Below, piece after piece: positions 24,641 to 37,062 of a stretch of 64,000 nt of DNA. The translations under genes were made by a program, and so were the position numbers. Origin of the DNA: Megalonaias nervosa (Eukaryota > Mollusca > Bivalvia > Unionida > Unionidae); assembly GCA_016617855.1 (NCBI GenBank), contig JAECUM010093720.1, positions 1 through 64,000 of the forward strand, given 5' to 3'. How positions within the stretch are numbered: the stretch's first letter is position 1; each line of letters starts with the position of its first letter. The notes beneath the pieces are model-generated. The model saw only the letters and a list, made by a program, of their open reading frames with translations. It was not told where the DNA came from and did no database searches.

Positions 24641-26255
24641 AATATGAACATATGCTCATATATTTTCACAATTAGTAGTTTCATATAATTTGAACTGTTT
24701 TCATTGTCCAGATAAACAGACCATGGAAAAATTGTAGGCATTTTATAAACAGTTACTTGAGGCTCATTTATTAATCTGTGGTGCTTTTTTTTTCAAGTTA
24801 ACTTGATTTGTCATTTCATATCACCTGAAAACTAAGTTTAATCTCCATAAATGAATGACAAGTTTTCCCATCCAAATATGGTAATGGACAGCTGAATATC
24901 AAACCGTTACAGCTGTACAGAGTAATTCTCTAACAACTAGTTCCCATGCAATATGGACATAAAAGAAAATAAAAGAATAAGAAAGAAAAAAAAAATATAC
25001 TGCAGAGGCATGCTTATTGTAAATTTAGTTAGCACATTATTGCAATTAACAAAGCATTAACTACAAAATAGTTCTTTTTTATTCAAAATAACCTTTAAAT
25101 TCATGAAGAATACGTGGAAGGGTTTACTTGTCAATACAACTAAGAATGAGGCCATTAATCTGTACATAGACATTTTACTTCCCAAACCAAATAAAGATAT
25201 TATCCAAATCAAAAGAAAATTAAGTGTCATGTGATCTTTTGTGAAAGATAGTAAATTATTATTTGTGGTAAAACATAAATATTTGTGGTTTTAATGTCAA
25301 ATATATATAGACCATATCTATATTGTTGTCATGGATACTGTTATTATTTTTCATTGTTTAGTGGAAAAACATGATATTGTCATGAATTGCGATGTCCTGA
25401 GTGAAAGTACAGGTTTTCTCTATTCACAAGTGGAATTCCATTAGTATTGATAATAAAAGTAATGATTTCCTTTCTTACTGCATACAATTTACTTTTGCCG
25501 AATTGTTTTTTATGCCGTTTGATCAGATGTTGCAAGACAGGTCTAAATAATTCATAAGTTTACAAACATAAACATTTTCTGAGAAGTTTTATATAATTCT
25601 GTAATCAATGATATTAAAAACAGTGACCATTTGGAAAACTTTTCGTACCAAAACTGGAGTTAATCTAGTAAAATAGAAGAAAATGGTTTTGCCAAATTCC
25701 ACTGTACAGTTAAATACCAATCTAAAAGTTTGTTACTGTGCGAAGAAACTTCAAATATGCCATTTTTAAAATAAAATTGTTGAAGTACAGTACCTTTTAT
25801 GGTTGTTGTATAGTGACATTATTGAGGGATGAAGCTTATAGTTGGCCAATTAAATTTATTTTGCACTTACTGGTCAATAAAAACATAACGTAGATGCTGA
25901 CAGTATAAGATTCAAACTATATACACCATGACATTTTCATATCAACAGCAGTGTGATTTGGTTTTCACTTATTATATTCATTTGAGAAATCACTGGCAAA
26001 AAGCATGGCTACAGTGCCATTTTGCATATTAGGTCTTTATTTCTATTGGTTAGTATTTTCTGGAACAGGGTATGAGATCATTCTCAGTGATAACTGTATT
26101 AAACTCTTTCATGTTCCTACAGATTAAAATACAACCTCAAAATTTGAGTCACTCTTCAAAATCAGAACAAGCAAAATTTAATTTTAAACATATGTTTTTA
26201 ACTATGGTGTCAGGTGAATTTCGGCCTGAATCAGATGATTCCTTAAAGCCATTAT

Positions 26256-26524
26256 TCTGGCGACGACTGCTATATGGTCATGTGACCATTGAATTAAGCC
26301 AATGGAAATGCAGCTTTCAAATATCTCAAAGTGAACAAATTCCTGGTATACATTCATGCTCTTCATCTACATGGCTCAGTCTCCAAATGCAAAGATAATA
26401 AGACTCATCTGATTGGTTGATAACATTAGCGATTATGGTAATAACATAGGTTAGCAGAACATGACCCTTAAGCGGTCACTGTCAGATCTTCATGTAGGAC
26501 AGCGAAGATCTGATTTTAATCAGA
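26256..26524. mobile_element. Palindromic MITE, second copy (left terminus decayed)
   Basis: The right terminus reads 'gatctgattttaatcaga', and the interior matches 11767-12052 ('aatggaaatgcagctttcaa', 'gattatggtaataacat'). The left inverted repeat is eroded or truncated. Its position in the duplicon differs from that of the first copy, so the two insertions are independent. Confidence 0.78.
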
Positions 26525-26559
26525 TTGGTCATAAGAAGTGGCCAATGGAGGTAGGGGCT

Positions 26560-26700
26560 GCAGGTGGCTCAGTAATTAGTTTGTTGGACTAGTGACGGGT
26601 TGGCTACTGTCGCGTGTCCTTGGGCAGGCATGCTACTCCAGTTGTCTGATCATTATATAATTTACTTGTGCTGATGTACCTTAAATGCCAAACCAAATCC
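26560..26700 (+). mobile_element. Probable degenerate tRNA-derived SINE
   Basis: The sequence 'ggtggctcagtaattagt' resembles a tRNA A-box region, and 'gtccttgggcaggcatgct' is a word common in invertebrate SINE bodies. No clear B box or target duplication. Assignment is tentative. Confidence 0.4.
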
Positions 26701-27644
26701 AATCATTGTTGCTTTGGAATGTATGTCATCATCAGGGATGATATCAGTCTCTTTGTCTATAATGCTGTCACCTCCTACAGCTTGGCTGAAATTTAATATT
26801 CTTTATAGTAGTGTCAACTTTTGTTACAACAACCAAGCTCTTGTTCAACCATTTTTTTGCAGTAGCAAATATGTCATTTTAAAAATCATCTCTTTAATTT
26901 CATATTATGATTGCTGCAACCATTGTGTCAGTGAGAAGAATATGTTGGGTAACTCTATACTTCATTTTTAATGTCTTACTTATTTTTAAATTTATACACA
27001 TTTTCGTACATATAAATGTCATTGTTTAAAAATGGCATATGTACATGTAATTTTCTGACACATTATAAGCACATATACATGTCTGTTACTGGATAATGTT
27101 GAGTCAGAAACTGAATATTCAGTAATAAAGATAAACGTTATCACGTTTAGACAGAACACAAATATTTCGCAGTAGCAATTGTTTCAATGAGCACTGAATG
27201 TATAATTTGTCATTTGTGAATGATTTGAGAGAAGGATGTTTTTTGTTTCCTTCCGGGTACATTGGTATGAAAGAACTTAGAATATTATATTACAATCTGA
27301 TATAAAAATATTTTCAATTCATCCATATGTAATGCATGGTTGCATGGTATTTCAATTCATCCATATGTAATGCATGGTTCAGCATAAAACTGGTCGAATA
27401 TGCTGCTGATTTGACCTCTGTTTAATATTGGTGATACATCAAAAAGTATTCTCTCGCAGCTAGTAGTACACTGCCATGGAAACAGCCATTACCGGCTTTG
27501 TTAATCAGTCCTAAGTTTAGAATAGTTTTGTCTTGCGAGTAAATATTCTTTTTAAAAATGTAACAAACACATTATATACTGATACTTTTAATATTATGTA
27601 AAAGAAGGAATGCCTAAACTAAATCGCTGAATAAAAACATGAAA

Positions 27645-27712
27645 TACAGTGTGACCCCTCCACTATAGCACACCCTGTTATAACATGAATTGTGGTGTGG
27701 CTCCCGAAATTT
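27645..27712. mobile_element. Possible pogo/Tigger-like terminus
   Basis: TA followed by CAGTGTGACCCCTCCACTAT and a second 'gttataacatgaat' block resembles the ends of pogo-like (Tc1/mariner) elements. No matching right end was found nearby. Confidence 0.35.
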
Positions 27713-27736
27713 CATATACATGTATTTTCCTCATAC

Positions 27737-28000
27737 ATATTTTCCACTGGACAATCAAGGACATAGTTTTGGGCATGTGTATTGCCAACTTTGGAGGAAA
27801 GATACACTCCAAAATCGTGAACAAGCACCAAGTGTGTTAATGGGGACCTTCCTACAAATCATGATTTTACATTATTCTAGGCTTAAATAGTTGGTAGAAG
27901 CAAGATTTAACCATTTTTTCCAACTGAGGATGTCCCCGGTACATTGGTGTGTAATCTCATGAATGTCCTCAATTTACACCAAATACACACACACTCTCCT
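27737..28000. repeat. Duplicated segment, homologous to 19190-19485
   Basis: See the entry at 19190-19485. It is directly followed by the LINE relic starting near 28010. Confidence 0.8.
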
Positions 28001-28009
28001 GTAGATCCC

Positions 28010-29600
28010 AACTTATAAATGACTTCCATCAGAGAGCAAATGTTTGTCAGATTGCCTCTTTGAAAGCAAAGCAGCTGCTAAAATGACTTGAACAGCAGAT
28101 TTTTCTTAGAACTTACCATCATGCATGTCTTATGTGTCATCAATGTTCAACTTCATCGGTCATTTCCATCTCAAAATGAATCATACATATGCTTTATTCA
28201 CTGTCACCATATTTGTAGCAATGTATCCATCATTCACTGGCAAAGTGCATCCATCATCATTTGCACAAGCAGAGAGCAACAGACAATTCTATGACAACCA
28301 CTGGGGCATCCCCTTGCTGTCAATAGCCAGCAAAAACCTACCAATGTTCTGCTAAATCATTTTGTGCATCACATCAATCAAGGGCTCCTGCCAGAGTCAT
28401 GGTGGCTTCAGGAAAGGATGAGGGACCACAAGCATAGCATTTGTGGCTTGTCAGCTCCAGAAGAAATGCCAAAAAGAGAACTCCATCCTGTACATGACAT
28501 TCGTCAACTTGACATAAGTCACTGACACAGTCAACCTTGGAGGCCTTTGGAAGGTCATGGCAAAATCTGATTGCCCAGAGAAATTTATCATGATGGTTTA
28601 GCAGTTCCATGATTGCATGCTTGTTCATGTTGTTGATGATGGTGAGTCATCTAAATCATTTCCAGTCACAATGGAGTCAAGCAGTGCTGTATGTTGGCCC
28701 CAACCCTCTTTAGCATGATGTTATCTGCCATTGTTACTTATGCCTTTCGTGACTATGATAATGGGATTGACATTAGATACCAAAGTGATTGCAAGCTCTT
28801 CCATCTGAGGGGACTAAAGGCAAGAAGAAGTTACAGGAAGTGATTGTTTGTGATCTCCTATTTGCTGATGACTGTTCTCTGAATGCCACATCAGATCCTG
28901 ACATGCAACACAGTATAGATCATTTATCTTCAAATTGTGACAATTTCAGTCTTACAATAACTGTCAAGAAGACAGTAGTGAGGCACCAGGAAAGCCTTAC
29001 ATATAGCCTACCATCACAGTAAATTGCCAAACCCTAGTGGCAGTGGACAAGTTCACCTATCTCAGCAGTACAATGTCACTTGTAATCCACAGCAATGATG
29101 AAACTAATGCCAGAATTACTCGAGTGTGACCTTTGGCAGTCTACATGCAAAACTTAAGGTCTACAAAACCATTGTGTTGCTGACTCTAGTGTACGCTTGA
29201 GAAATCAGGATAGTGTACAAATGTGATGCCAAGAAAATGAATCATTTTCACTTAGGCTGCCTGAGAAAACTGATGAAAACAAAATGACAGGACAGGGTCC
29301 CAGACACTGAGGTTCTTACATGGGCAGCATTCCAAGCATCCACACTCTGTTGATGAAATCACAGTCGAGATGGATAGGCCACGTCACCAGTATGTTAGAT
29401 GACTGACTACCAAAGAAGATCTTCTATGGCGAACTGAAGGAGGGGAAGTGATCTTTTGGATGTCAGAAGAAACGCTTCAAAGATTCCCTCAAGACGTTAT
29501 TTAAACAATTAAACATTGACCCTGAGTCCTGGTATGATGACACACATGATCACTCCACCTAGAAGAGTTTCAACCATACTAGAACTACTGATTTCGAATT
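28010..29600 (+). mobile_element. Decayed LINE with reverse-transcriptase blocks
   Basis: Blocks in the correct order but different frames: an NRQxxDNHxGIxLLSIA-type block (about 28277-28330), DDGESSKSFPVT (about 28636-28670), the active-site FADD (28861-28872) with DMQHSIDHLSSNCDNFSLTI after it, VAVDKFTYLSSTMS (about 29038-29080), LKVYKTIVLLTL (about 29155-29190), a MNHFHLGCLRKL block (about 29238-29275) and QDRVPDTEVLTW (about 29290-29325). This is the C-terminal half of a non-LTR retrotransposon RT of a type unlike the LINE at 0.5-5 kb. Many stops and frameshifts mean it is inactive. Its left edge abuts the duplicated segment. Confidence 0.85.
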
Positions 29601-30956
29601 GAAGAGAATTGCAGAGGCAGTGCAGAGCAATATCAGAACTGCTGCATATCCTGTATTAACCAGCAAACCCAAGCAGCACCTCCTGTCAAGTGTGCCGCAG
29701 ACAGTTCTGAGCACAAATTGGCTTGTACAGCCATTCATGTGTTCACAGAAATCGAACCAGTTATTAATGTCATGGTCATCTTCAAACGCAAAGAACCAAT
29801 AACAAAACATTTGCTGAGATAATGAACTTCCAAAGTAGACAGCTCCCAAAAAAGACAAAGCAAATTAATTTTTCTAGAATGTACATGCACATGATGGGGA
29901 TATCGTCGGTATGCACTTCTTATGACAAGCTTAACCCTCCTAACATCTGTCAAAAATAACAATGTCCCGTGTATACAGTGTAAGCATTACATTAAATATG
30001 GTAATATGTCCAAACTAAAAAATTAAACAATTCTCAACTTTACCAAGATGTTCTATTATAACATGAATTGTATATCACCAACAGTTCTTTCTTATAATTA
30101 AAATTCAACCTGCAAAATGTGCTACTTTTCCTAGATAAATGCTTCAGAAAGTAACATAAACAAAAGAAACATTGAATCCATTTTTCTTTTAGCAGAGTTA
30201 CCTCCCTTACACAATTTTCTGTCAGTTTCTATTGATTACAGGATGAACTAAAAAAAAAAGAACTTTCCACTGTTAACATTTTCAAGAATTTCATACCAAT
30301 TTAAACTACATGTTTTAACAAGAATACAAAACTAAGGATATTCAGAATCAAAATTGGAACTTCTTTCTCATATTCTTTTTCACATATTTCTTAACTACAC
30401 TTTCAGTGGCACTATACAGTGTATGATTGATGGGTGTCATTTAGGTTATACAGTATACCACTTGGCCTTACTTCAGATGTTCACTGATCAAAATACTAAT
30501 AGCCCCACCTGGTCATTTTTACTTCCTGGACTTCAAAGGAATTGCAAAAAAACATAAATAACAGTTGATACTTATTTTTACTTCTTATGTTTTTCAAATA
30601 TTTTTTAATTCATTCGTCACACTTTCAGAAACTGGTACTGCCTACTTTGGCGAACTGAATTGTCTGTATTTTAATAACTGCTCAAGTTAGTTTAGCCTGG
30701 ACTAGTTCAGACTGATTTTTCTAGCACAAGGGAGCAACCACTTTGAGCAGCTGTGTGCTTTGATCATGTAGTTTCCACAGGCAAAATATGTAAAGAAATT
30801 TCAGCCACAGTACATGAAAGTAGCATTGAGGTATGCCAATATTCTCTCCATTTTCATGTTGCAAACAACTTCACCTTACAATTGTCAATCTCTCAGAAGT
30901 ACATAAAATCTGTAGAATGCTGCCTTAATCATCATATACTGTGTATACCTGCTTCT
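29601..30956. other. Noncoding stretch, nothing assigned
   Basis: About 80 bp at 30165-30240 ('gagttacctcccttacac') resembles 40935-41010 ('gaattacctcccatacat'), so a small dispersed repeat is present in both places. No gene was recognised. Confidence 0.5.
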
Positions 30957-31137
30957 AAGTCAAGTCCAACTGCAAACTGTACAGACCCAGATCTGCCATT
31001 GCATAATGCACCTACAGATCTGGGTCCGTGCAATTTGATAAGATTAATTAGTTGAACAAACAACACAGACCCTGATCTGCAGTTGCATTATGTTATGACA
31101 GATCAGGATCATGGTTGTTTGTAGTTTGACTTGACTT
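30957..31137. mobile_element. Compound palindromic element (two inner hairpins, outer inverted ends)
   Basis: The outer ends 'aagtcaagtccaactgcaaac' (30958) and 'gtttgtagtttgacttgact' (ending near 31136) are inverted. Each half contains its own palindrome: 'gacccagatctg' against 'cagatctgggtc' on the left, and 'accctgatctg' against 'cagatcaggat' on the right. This looks like a foldback MITE made of two inverted half-elements. No target duplication was identified. Confidence 0.75.
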
Positions 31138-31660
31138 ACATGCGAGTTGAACGGTAAGTTCTTTTTCTTTTTATGAAGGAGTTACCTCCCAGGGAGGTAT
31201 AAAAAATAATGCATAGCAAAAACATGAACTCATTATTAATTTTGGTTGTGATATGAAAAGCCAACTCACCATATGCTTCAACTTCATATAAATACAAAAT
31301 AAAACAATAAAAATGAAAACTATTTCTTTAGAATCAGTTAAAATTCATACAAAAAATTTTATTCAGCTAAATACTGCATAGTAAAATGCCTACCATATGC
31401 AGGCAATTACTTACTAGGAAGGGAGACAACTTATATATCATGTGAATAGAGAATACAACAACACAAAGTTACTTCATTAGATAAACTACAAACTTATGAA
31501 TTTAGTCAACTCAAATCTTGGTTAGTCAACTCAAATCTTGGTAAATCAAATTACATGGATGCCCTTCTGTATAATTATGGAGACTGACAAGATAAAACTT
31601 TAAAACACCACTGCCACTCATTTCTCAAAGTAAAACAGATAGATTATTATCACAGCAATG

Positions 31661-31791
31661 TGATCTTGGTTGATAGATCACGTCAAGTTGTCAGCTTCAG
31701 AAAATCCAGATCATTATGAGACATGATATATTGAGTCACGATCTTTATTTTCTGATGCTGACAACAAGACATGATCCAGGAATCATGATCA
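31661..31791. mobile_element. Foldback/MITE with about 60-bp imperfect inverted arms
   Basis: The left arm has 'gatcacgtcaagttgtcagc' and 'ttcagaaaatccagatc'. The right arm has the reverse complements, around 'gatctttattttctgatgctg' and 'acaacaagacatgatc'. It begins and ends with 'tgatc'/'gatca'. It encodes nothing. Confidence 0.75.
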
Positions 31792-32149
31792 ATTTACTAA
31801 TGTAAGATTTTTATTATATACCTAAAAATTTTCAGACAAATGAAGAAATTCTAAAAACTGAAGAAAACAAAAAATTGTTTAAGATTTCAATCAATCTTCA
31901 GCTCAACTCATAATCAGAATGTCAGTTTTATGAACAGCTGATATACGTATGAATATCTCTTTTTCGAATGAAATCATAGCTGCCAACCTGCAAGTACAAA
32001 AATACTGATTGCTTATGACAAAAATACAGATTTTCAGGACCAAATACTGATTTTTTAAAATTTTAATGCATATGTAACTACTTACAACATATACAACCAT
32101 CAGTAAGGTAGGACAGTGCCTTACATAATTATTTAATGTCAAAGATGCA

Positions 32150-32229
32150 TGTGTTGCACACTTGCACCTTCTGGACAGGCACCCTGTTCCATTTGGGTGC
32201 CCATTCAGAAGGTGCAAGAGTGCAACACA
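32150..32229. repeat. 80-nt near-perfect hairpin
   Basis: The arms pair over 35 positions, with one A-A mismatch and a short mismatched patch, around a loop of about 10 nt. The outer arm is 'tgtgttgcac' against 'gtgcaacaca', the middle 'ttgcaccttctg' against 'cagaaggtgcaa', and the inner 'ggcaccc' against 'gggtgcc'. Size and loop resemble a microRNA precursor, but tiny MITEs look the same. Confidence 0.9.
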
Positions 32230-33432
32230 CTCAGACACAGGCTGTTTATAGGAGCCTTTTCCACACCTTGTTTATTTTTTTCAATTATTATCGATTGTGT
32301 GATTTTCTTACTGAACTGTTTTCATTCTAGCATACGAGTCATCCATTGCGATTTTACTGTCTAGAAAACGTGTGCAAAATAAATCGCCAGCAACACTAGT
32401 TACTGAAAGAGGATGGTTCATTTCTAAAAGAAATTTAATAAACTGAATTTCGATCGAATTACATCAAGGTTCTCTCTGGTATTTATATACATCCAAATTC
32501 AGGCTGAGTTGTCTATGATGAAGCAGCAAGCTGATGTTTATTAGCTTTTTCATGTTCTTGTATTTCATGTGCGCCTCCATGCCCAATAGCGAAATCACAT
32601 TACACAATTTCCAAAACGTAAAGTCTTCTCCTTTACTAGATGATTTCACAAATCTAAACAAGACAGCACAATTGTCCTTTCAGTTCTGTTTTCTTGTCTT
32701 TTCTGGTGAAAATTCTGAATATTCTGCTTTCCTATTCAACATGATTAGAAGTTGAATATTACGAAGATGAGACACAGTGGTAGCGGTAACTGTTTACAAA
32801 ATCCAATATGGCAGATAAAGACAGGCATGGTAGTCTCGATTTCAAATGAACCCATCATATTGTAGAACTGTACTCCTATATACATGCGATATGTTTCTAT
32901 CAGAATGGAACCGAGTACCCGTTCTAAACTGAAAATTGCAAGGAAATTTTTTATTAATTTTTTTTAAAATTAAGAACGTATTTTTTGCAAAAAAAATGTA
33001 CACACGTATTCAGGTCCAAAATATGGGACGTATATGGAAAAAACGGGACAGTTGGCAGCTATGTGAAATGTTCATAACAACAATCACTCATAGTGAACAC
33101 CAAGTTTTTTGACATATGGGGGGCAGCAGACCCATATATATGATTTAGTTATTGTACAGTTGTCAAACTTTGCAGCATGGAAGCTATTGCCATCTGATTA
33201 ACTAGGAAAGTTTATTCAAAGGCTCTGCTGATAGTGTTTGAACTGTTTCTGGCAGAACATTGTGAGAGGCTCCAATAGGGACTTGGCATGGGAATGACAG
33301 CATTATTTTGAGTTATTTACAGCTAGTCTGAACAAAGCGTTGCAACTTGATGATACAGATTTGATAAAGAAAAGAAAAAGTTGTTCCAGCTTTGTTTGAG
33401 AGTATGGCAATATGGACTCAGAAAAGGAAATA
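32230..33432. other. Noncoding stretch, nothing assigned
   Basis: Several A/T homopolymer runs near 32945-33000. No gene, RNA or complete element was recognised. Confidence 0.5.
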
Positions 33433-34170
33433 CAGTAAAAACTGTTATGAACGACCTCTGCTATGAGCGACCACCTGTTATTTCCGACCACAATCGTAAT
33501 GCATGGATCGATTTTATTATATAAACGCTGTCATGAGCAACCACCTGCTGAACACGACCAGCGACCACAATGTCTCGGCAAAATATGCATTTCAACACTG
33601 CAATGAATGACCGCATTGCAAAAACAAGGATATAATCCACCAACTTTATTTAATCCCTGTAACAACAACCGCTCATACTGTTCTGAAAAAAAATAAATAA
33701 ATAAATAAATAAAATAGGCTGGCTATTGAAATCTAAAATTTTGAGGGAGCTGATAGGGTATTATAGTTTCCCTTGTAAACCAGACTAAAGTACATGTAGA
33801 TTATTCCCTAGTCTGGTTCCCTGCTTCTCATGCTCCTTGCATTGTTCTCTGCTATTCATATAGGTGAGAGCTACGCAGAAAGCATTCGAAGCAGGGAACC
33901 AGACTAATTATTCCCATACTTAGCCTGCTTCCCGGCCTTAACGTAGATCATGAGTAGAACCCAGCATCCGTATGAACGACCGTATCGCGAGAACATAGAC
34001 ACCACTGACCTATATGTAATCAATTACTACAACGACCGCTTACTTTTACGATTGTTTTGATCAAAAACAAACATAAAAAGAATAATAATAATAATAATTT
34101 AAAAAAAGGATTGTGGCTACCGGTGAAAGATGTTAGTCTGTAAACCAGGCTAATGTACATGTCACGAATT
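33433..34170. mobile_element. Decayed pogo/Tigger-like element remnants
   Basis: TA (33431-33432) is followed by CAGTAAAAACTGTTATGAAC and repeated 'gcgaccac'/'cgaccgc' words, the style of pogo-like ends. A related, diverged copy of the same motifs appears at about 33970-34160, including a shared 'gtaaaccag-cta-gtacatgt' block (33775 and 34140). No transposase frame is visible. A 98-bp MITE sits within it. Confidence 0.5.
33800..33915. mobile_element. 98-bp MITE with a perfect 9-bp target duplication
   Basis: The element 33809-33906 has terminal inverted repeats TAGTCTGGTTCCCTGCTTC / GAAGCAGGGAACCAGACTA. It is flanked by attattccc at 33800-33808 and 33907-33915. The same family occurs at 57138-57210. 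A 9-bp duplication is typical of Mutator-like elements, but the superfamily is not proven. Confidence 0.93.
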
Positions 34171-34623
34171 GCCATTCTTGTGCCGAAATTGACATAGTGG
34201 TTGCGTATATTGTTTGTCTTTAGCGTTAATCCATATTGCTTGGGAGTGAATAAGGTCATTGTCTATTAAACCAGCAAGAGTGAATAGTTTGCGGGATTCG
34301 ATTAATAGTTTTCAAGACTTGTGATTTTTGTTGGGTTTTTTTCCCCTGACGTTAAGTGATTACATCCCAATCAAAGCTGTCGTCTATTCAAGTTGGTGCG
34401 ACCAGGTCACACACTTTGTTTATCGAGTTAATCCCTACATTTCTTCTTTGAATGAAGTCGTTCACTTTTGTCTCTGAGTAAATGGTTCTGTTTCTGGATG
34501 AGATAATTGTTTCTTTTTATTTCATTAATTGTTAGATATGCAATGCACATGATTAGATTTTTCATATTTTCCTAAAGCCCAGTCAAAACCATCTTTATGT
34601 TCGATATTACAACTGAGCACTAA

Positions 34624-35503
34624 TAATTGTTACGTATCGGCTCATTCAAAAGTAACAAAAGAAAAAAGTGAAGACAACAAGCTTTGTAATTTTTAACAAA
34701 AATAATTTATTTCCCTAGAAAACACGGTGAAAAGGTGAAAACATGAAATAGGGTTTATGGTTTGTGAAGAAAATCCAAACATTTATTCTAATACTGAAAA
34801 AAATACAAGTCCTACCACTAAATAATTTTAACTGAATCCAGGTTCGAATCTTGATGACGTTCCAAGATGGAGGACAACGACGTCAGATGAAGTCTTCACA
34901 CAAATGTCCAGAATTTCACGTTGAACCACAATTTGAACTGTACTGTTCCAATTTAGAATGAACTTCACTGAATGTCTTTGTCCTAAACCACTTGTGTAAT
35001 TCTCCAGGGAAAAATAAATTATTATTTAAAAAGTAGATGAACTCCTATAGCTGTCATCTATAACAAGACACATCTCGAGCTCTACAGATGTAAAGAAAAA
35101 TAAACTCTTTCCAGCACAAGAAAATAATACCTTCTTCTCATGGTATAAGAACGACCGACTATTTCACCGGGACCTAAGTGTTTAAAAACCGAACAAAGAC
35201 GTCATTTCATGCACACGTACGAAGAACACGTGGTTATTTTGCAATAAACAATGCAATTTCACGTGGGCCAGGAAATGACTTTGGCAATAACTAATCGTTT
35301 ACTTAAACTGACAAACTATGGCATGCAAAAATCGTGCTTATGCGAGTCATACTACATTCTAAATAAACACGATGTTTCTTTCAAAAATATCAGGTCCTGT
35401 GAACATAATCATCATCATAATAAAATATAATGATACAAAAATTAAATAAAAAGAATTCAAATTTTAACACACAAGTAATTAAACTACATGGTCGTAACAT
35501 AAT
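34624..35503. mobile_element. 872-bp LTR-like repeat, copy 1
   Basis: The element 34628-35499 begins TGTTACG and ends CGTAACA, the TG...CA form of retroviral-type LTRs, with a possible 4-bp duplication taat on both sides. It is the same length as the copy at 39047-39918, with roughly thirty substitutions between them. It has no ORF. The most likely reading is a solo LTR; orientation is unclear. Confidence 0.75.
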
Positions 35504-35905
35504 GTTAACACCTAGAGCCTTAATAACAATGGACAAACCTCCAACTAAAAAAGAGACATTTTAAGGCTAGAGAAAATAATTATTGTAACTGAAAGAAGTG
35601 AAAAATAGCAGACCACTCGCAAAAAGCAGTTTAAATGTCGGTAAAACAAATTTAGGTTGTTATAAAGGAAAAGGAGTAAATCAGAAATGATTTCATATGC
35701 TAATATATGTGATCTTCAAATGTAAATGTGATTTCATGTTTAATGATAGAAGTATATCTTTATTGCTATATAATTTTGATTTAGATGAATGCATACAATA
35801 TTTTAGCAAGAACTATTGATAAAAAATAGAATACATGTACAGTGATTGTGGTTATTTGTCTTTAAATTGTTCTGAATCTGGACCTTGGAAACTGGTCTTT
35901 TTTGT

Positions 35906-35988
35906 ACAAACCTGCTATGAGAGACCAATTGTCTTGAGAGACCATTTTTTGTTGGTAGAAGGGGCGGTCTCTCTAACAGGTTTTACTG
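35906..35988. mobile_element. Small pogo-like MITE (about 83 bp)
   Basis: The right end 'cggtctctctaacaggtttt' followed by ACTG and TA is the inverse of the left end 'acctgctatgagagacc'. The termini resemble those at 33433. The left end has lost a few bases. Confidence 0.6.
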
Positions 35989-36827
35989 TATCATTTTCCT
36001 ACTTTTGAGATTTGATGGTAAAATTCTGGCTCATTTTTGGGTGGAAAATTGATAGGTATGTAATAAAGGCATTTATTATTGCATCATTATGCTTAAAACA
36101 GATAATTTACCTATTTGGGATGTAAATCACTGTTTTTCTTCAAATACTTTTTTCTTACTAACACACCTGCCAATTTCAAAATCAATTTCAACACCATCAT
36201 ATAATTTTTGTAATGTAAATCTGATGTCTGTGTATTATTGAATCCTTTTATACAAGAAACTGAAGGGCCAACCTGAAATCCCCAATGGGGATACGACACT
36301 TTGACTGTAATGACATCAATCGAAGTTAGCATGATGATGGTGGAAATGAAATTAAGAAAATCCTTATTCTGGTCAAAGTTACAGAAGGTCAAAATACTGA
36401 GACTGAAAAAAAGACTATAGTACTGACCTTATAGCTTGTTCTACTGTGTGTTCCCTCCCCAGGAGATTCAGATGTTTTGGATTCAAGGCCTGAAATATCA
36501 ACAATTTACTTCCATTTCAAGCAATAATCAGCAAAAGATTCTTATCACTGGTCTGAATGGAATGGCAGACACCTCTTTAATAATAATAACAGTAACATTG
36601 ACGACCAATAACTTCTGTGTTTTGTTACTCCCTGTGGAAAGTAGGCCACTCCTGGAGGTATTGCAATACCAGGCCAACACGTGATGAGAGATTATCTTTA
36701 CCAGTTCCAAAAATCAGTTTAATATCGAAGTTCCCAATTGGGGGAAATGTCATATATTAAGCTGCCAAGAACAGATACTACACTCTGATCATAGCTGAAA
36801 GGCTAAGAAGCAATAATACAAAAAATT

Positions 36828-37062
36828 CTTGTACATCATATATGTACAAAAATATCCATGTATATTGTATAAAAATATCTGTCACAAAATATTGGATAAA
36901 AATATCCAAGTCACAATATAGTGTATAAAAATATCCATGTCACAATATATTGTATAAAAATATCTGTCACAATATATTGTATAAAAATATCCATGTCACA
37001 ATACATTGTATAAAAATATCCGTCACAATATATGGTATAAAAATATCCATGTCACAATATAT
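36828..37062. repeat. Short-unit minisatellite (26-30 bp), about 8 copies
   Basis: The unit is 'gtataaaaatatccatgtca' plus 'caatatatt'. Alternating longer and shorter forms differ by a 'catg' block. Confidence 0.92.

Larger units (their letters stand above)
24649..27540. repeat. Segmental duplication, copy B
   Basis: Collinear with 10821-15300 (see anchors there). It lacks both SINEs, the first MITE and the 39-bp minisatellite of copy A, and has its own MITE copy at 26256-26524. A direct duplication of about 30 bp ('ttcaattcatccatatgtaa') is at 27315-27378. Confidence 0.8.

Noticed and set aside
29559..29962. Overlapping minus-strand frames of 75-99 codons
   Set aside because: They overlap the decayed end of a plus-strand LINE and have no recognisable domain.
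33433..35988. A single 2.5-kb pogo element bounded by the two CAGTAAAA-type ends
   Set aside because: The right end forms its own small palindrome with a left end at 35906, and the interval contains a separate LTR-like insertion, so two elements are more likely.
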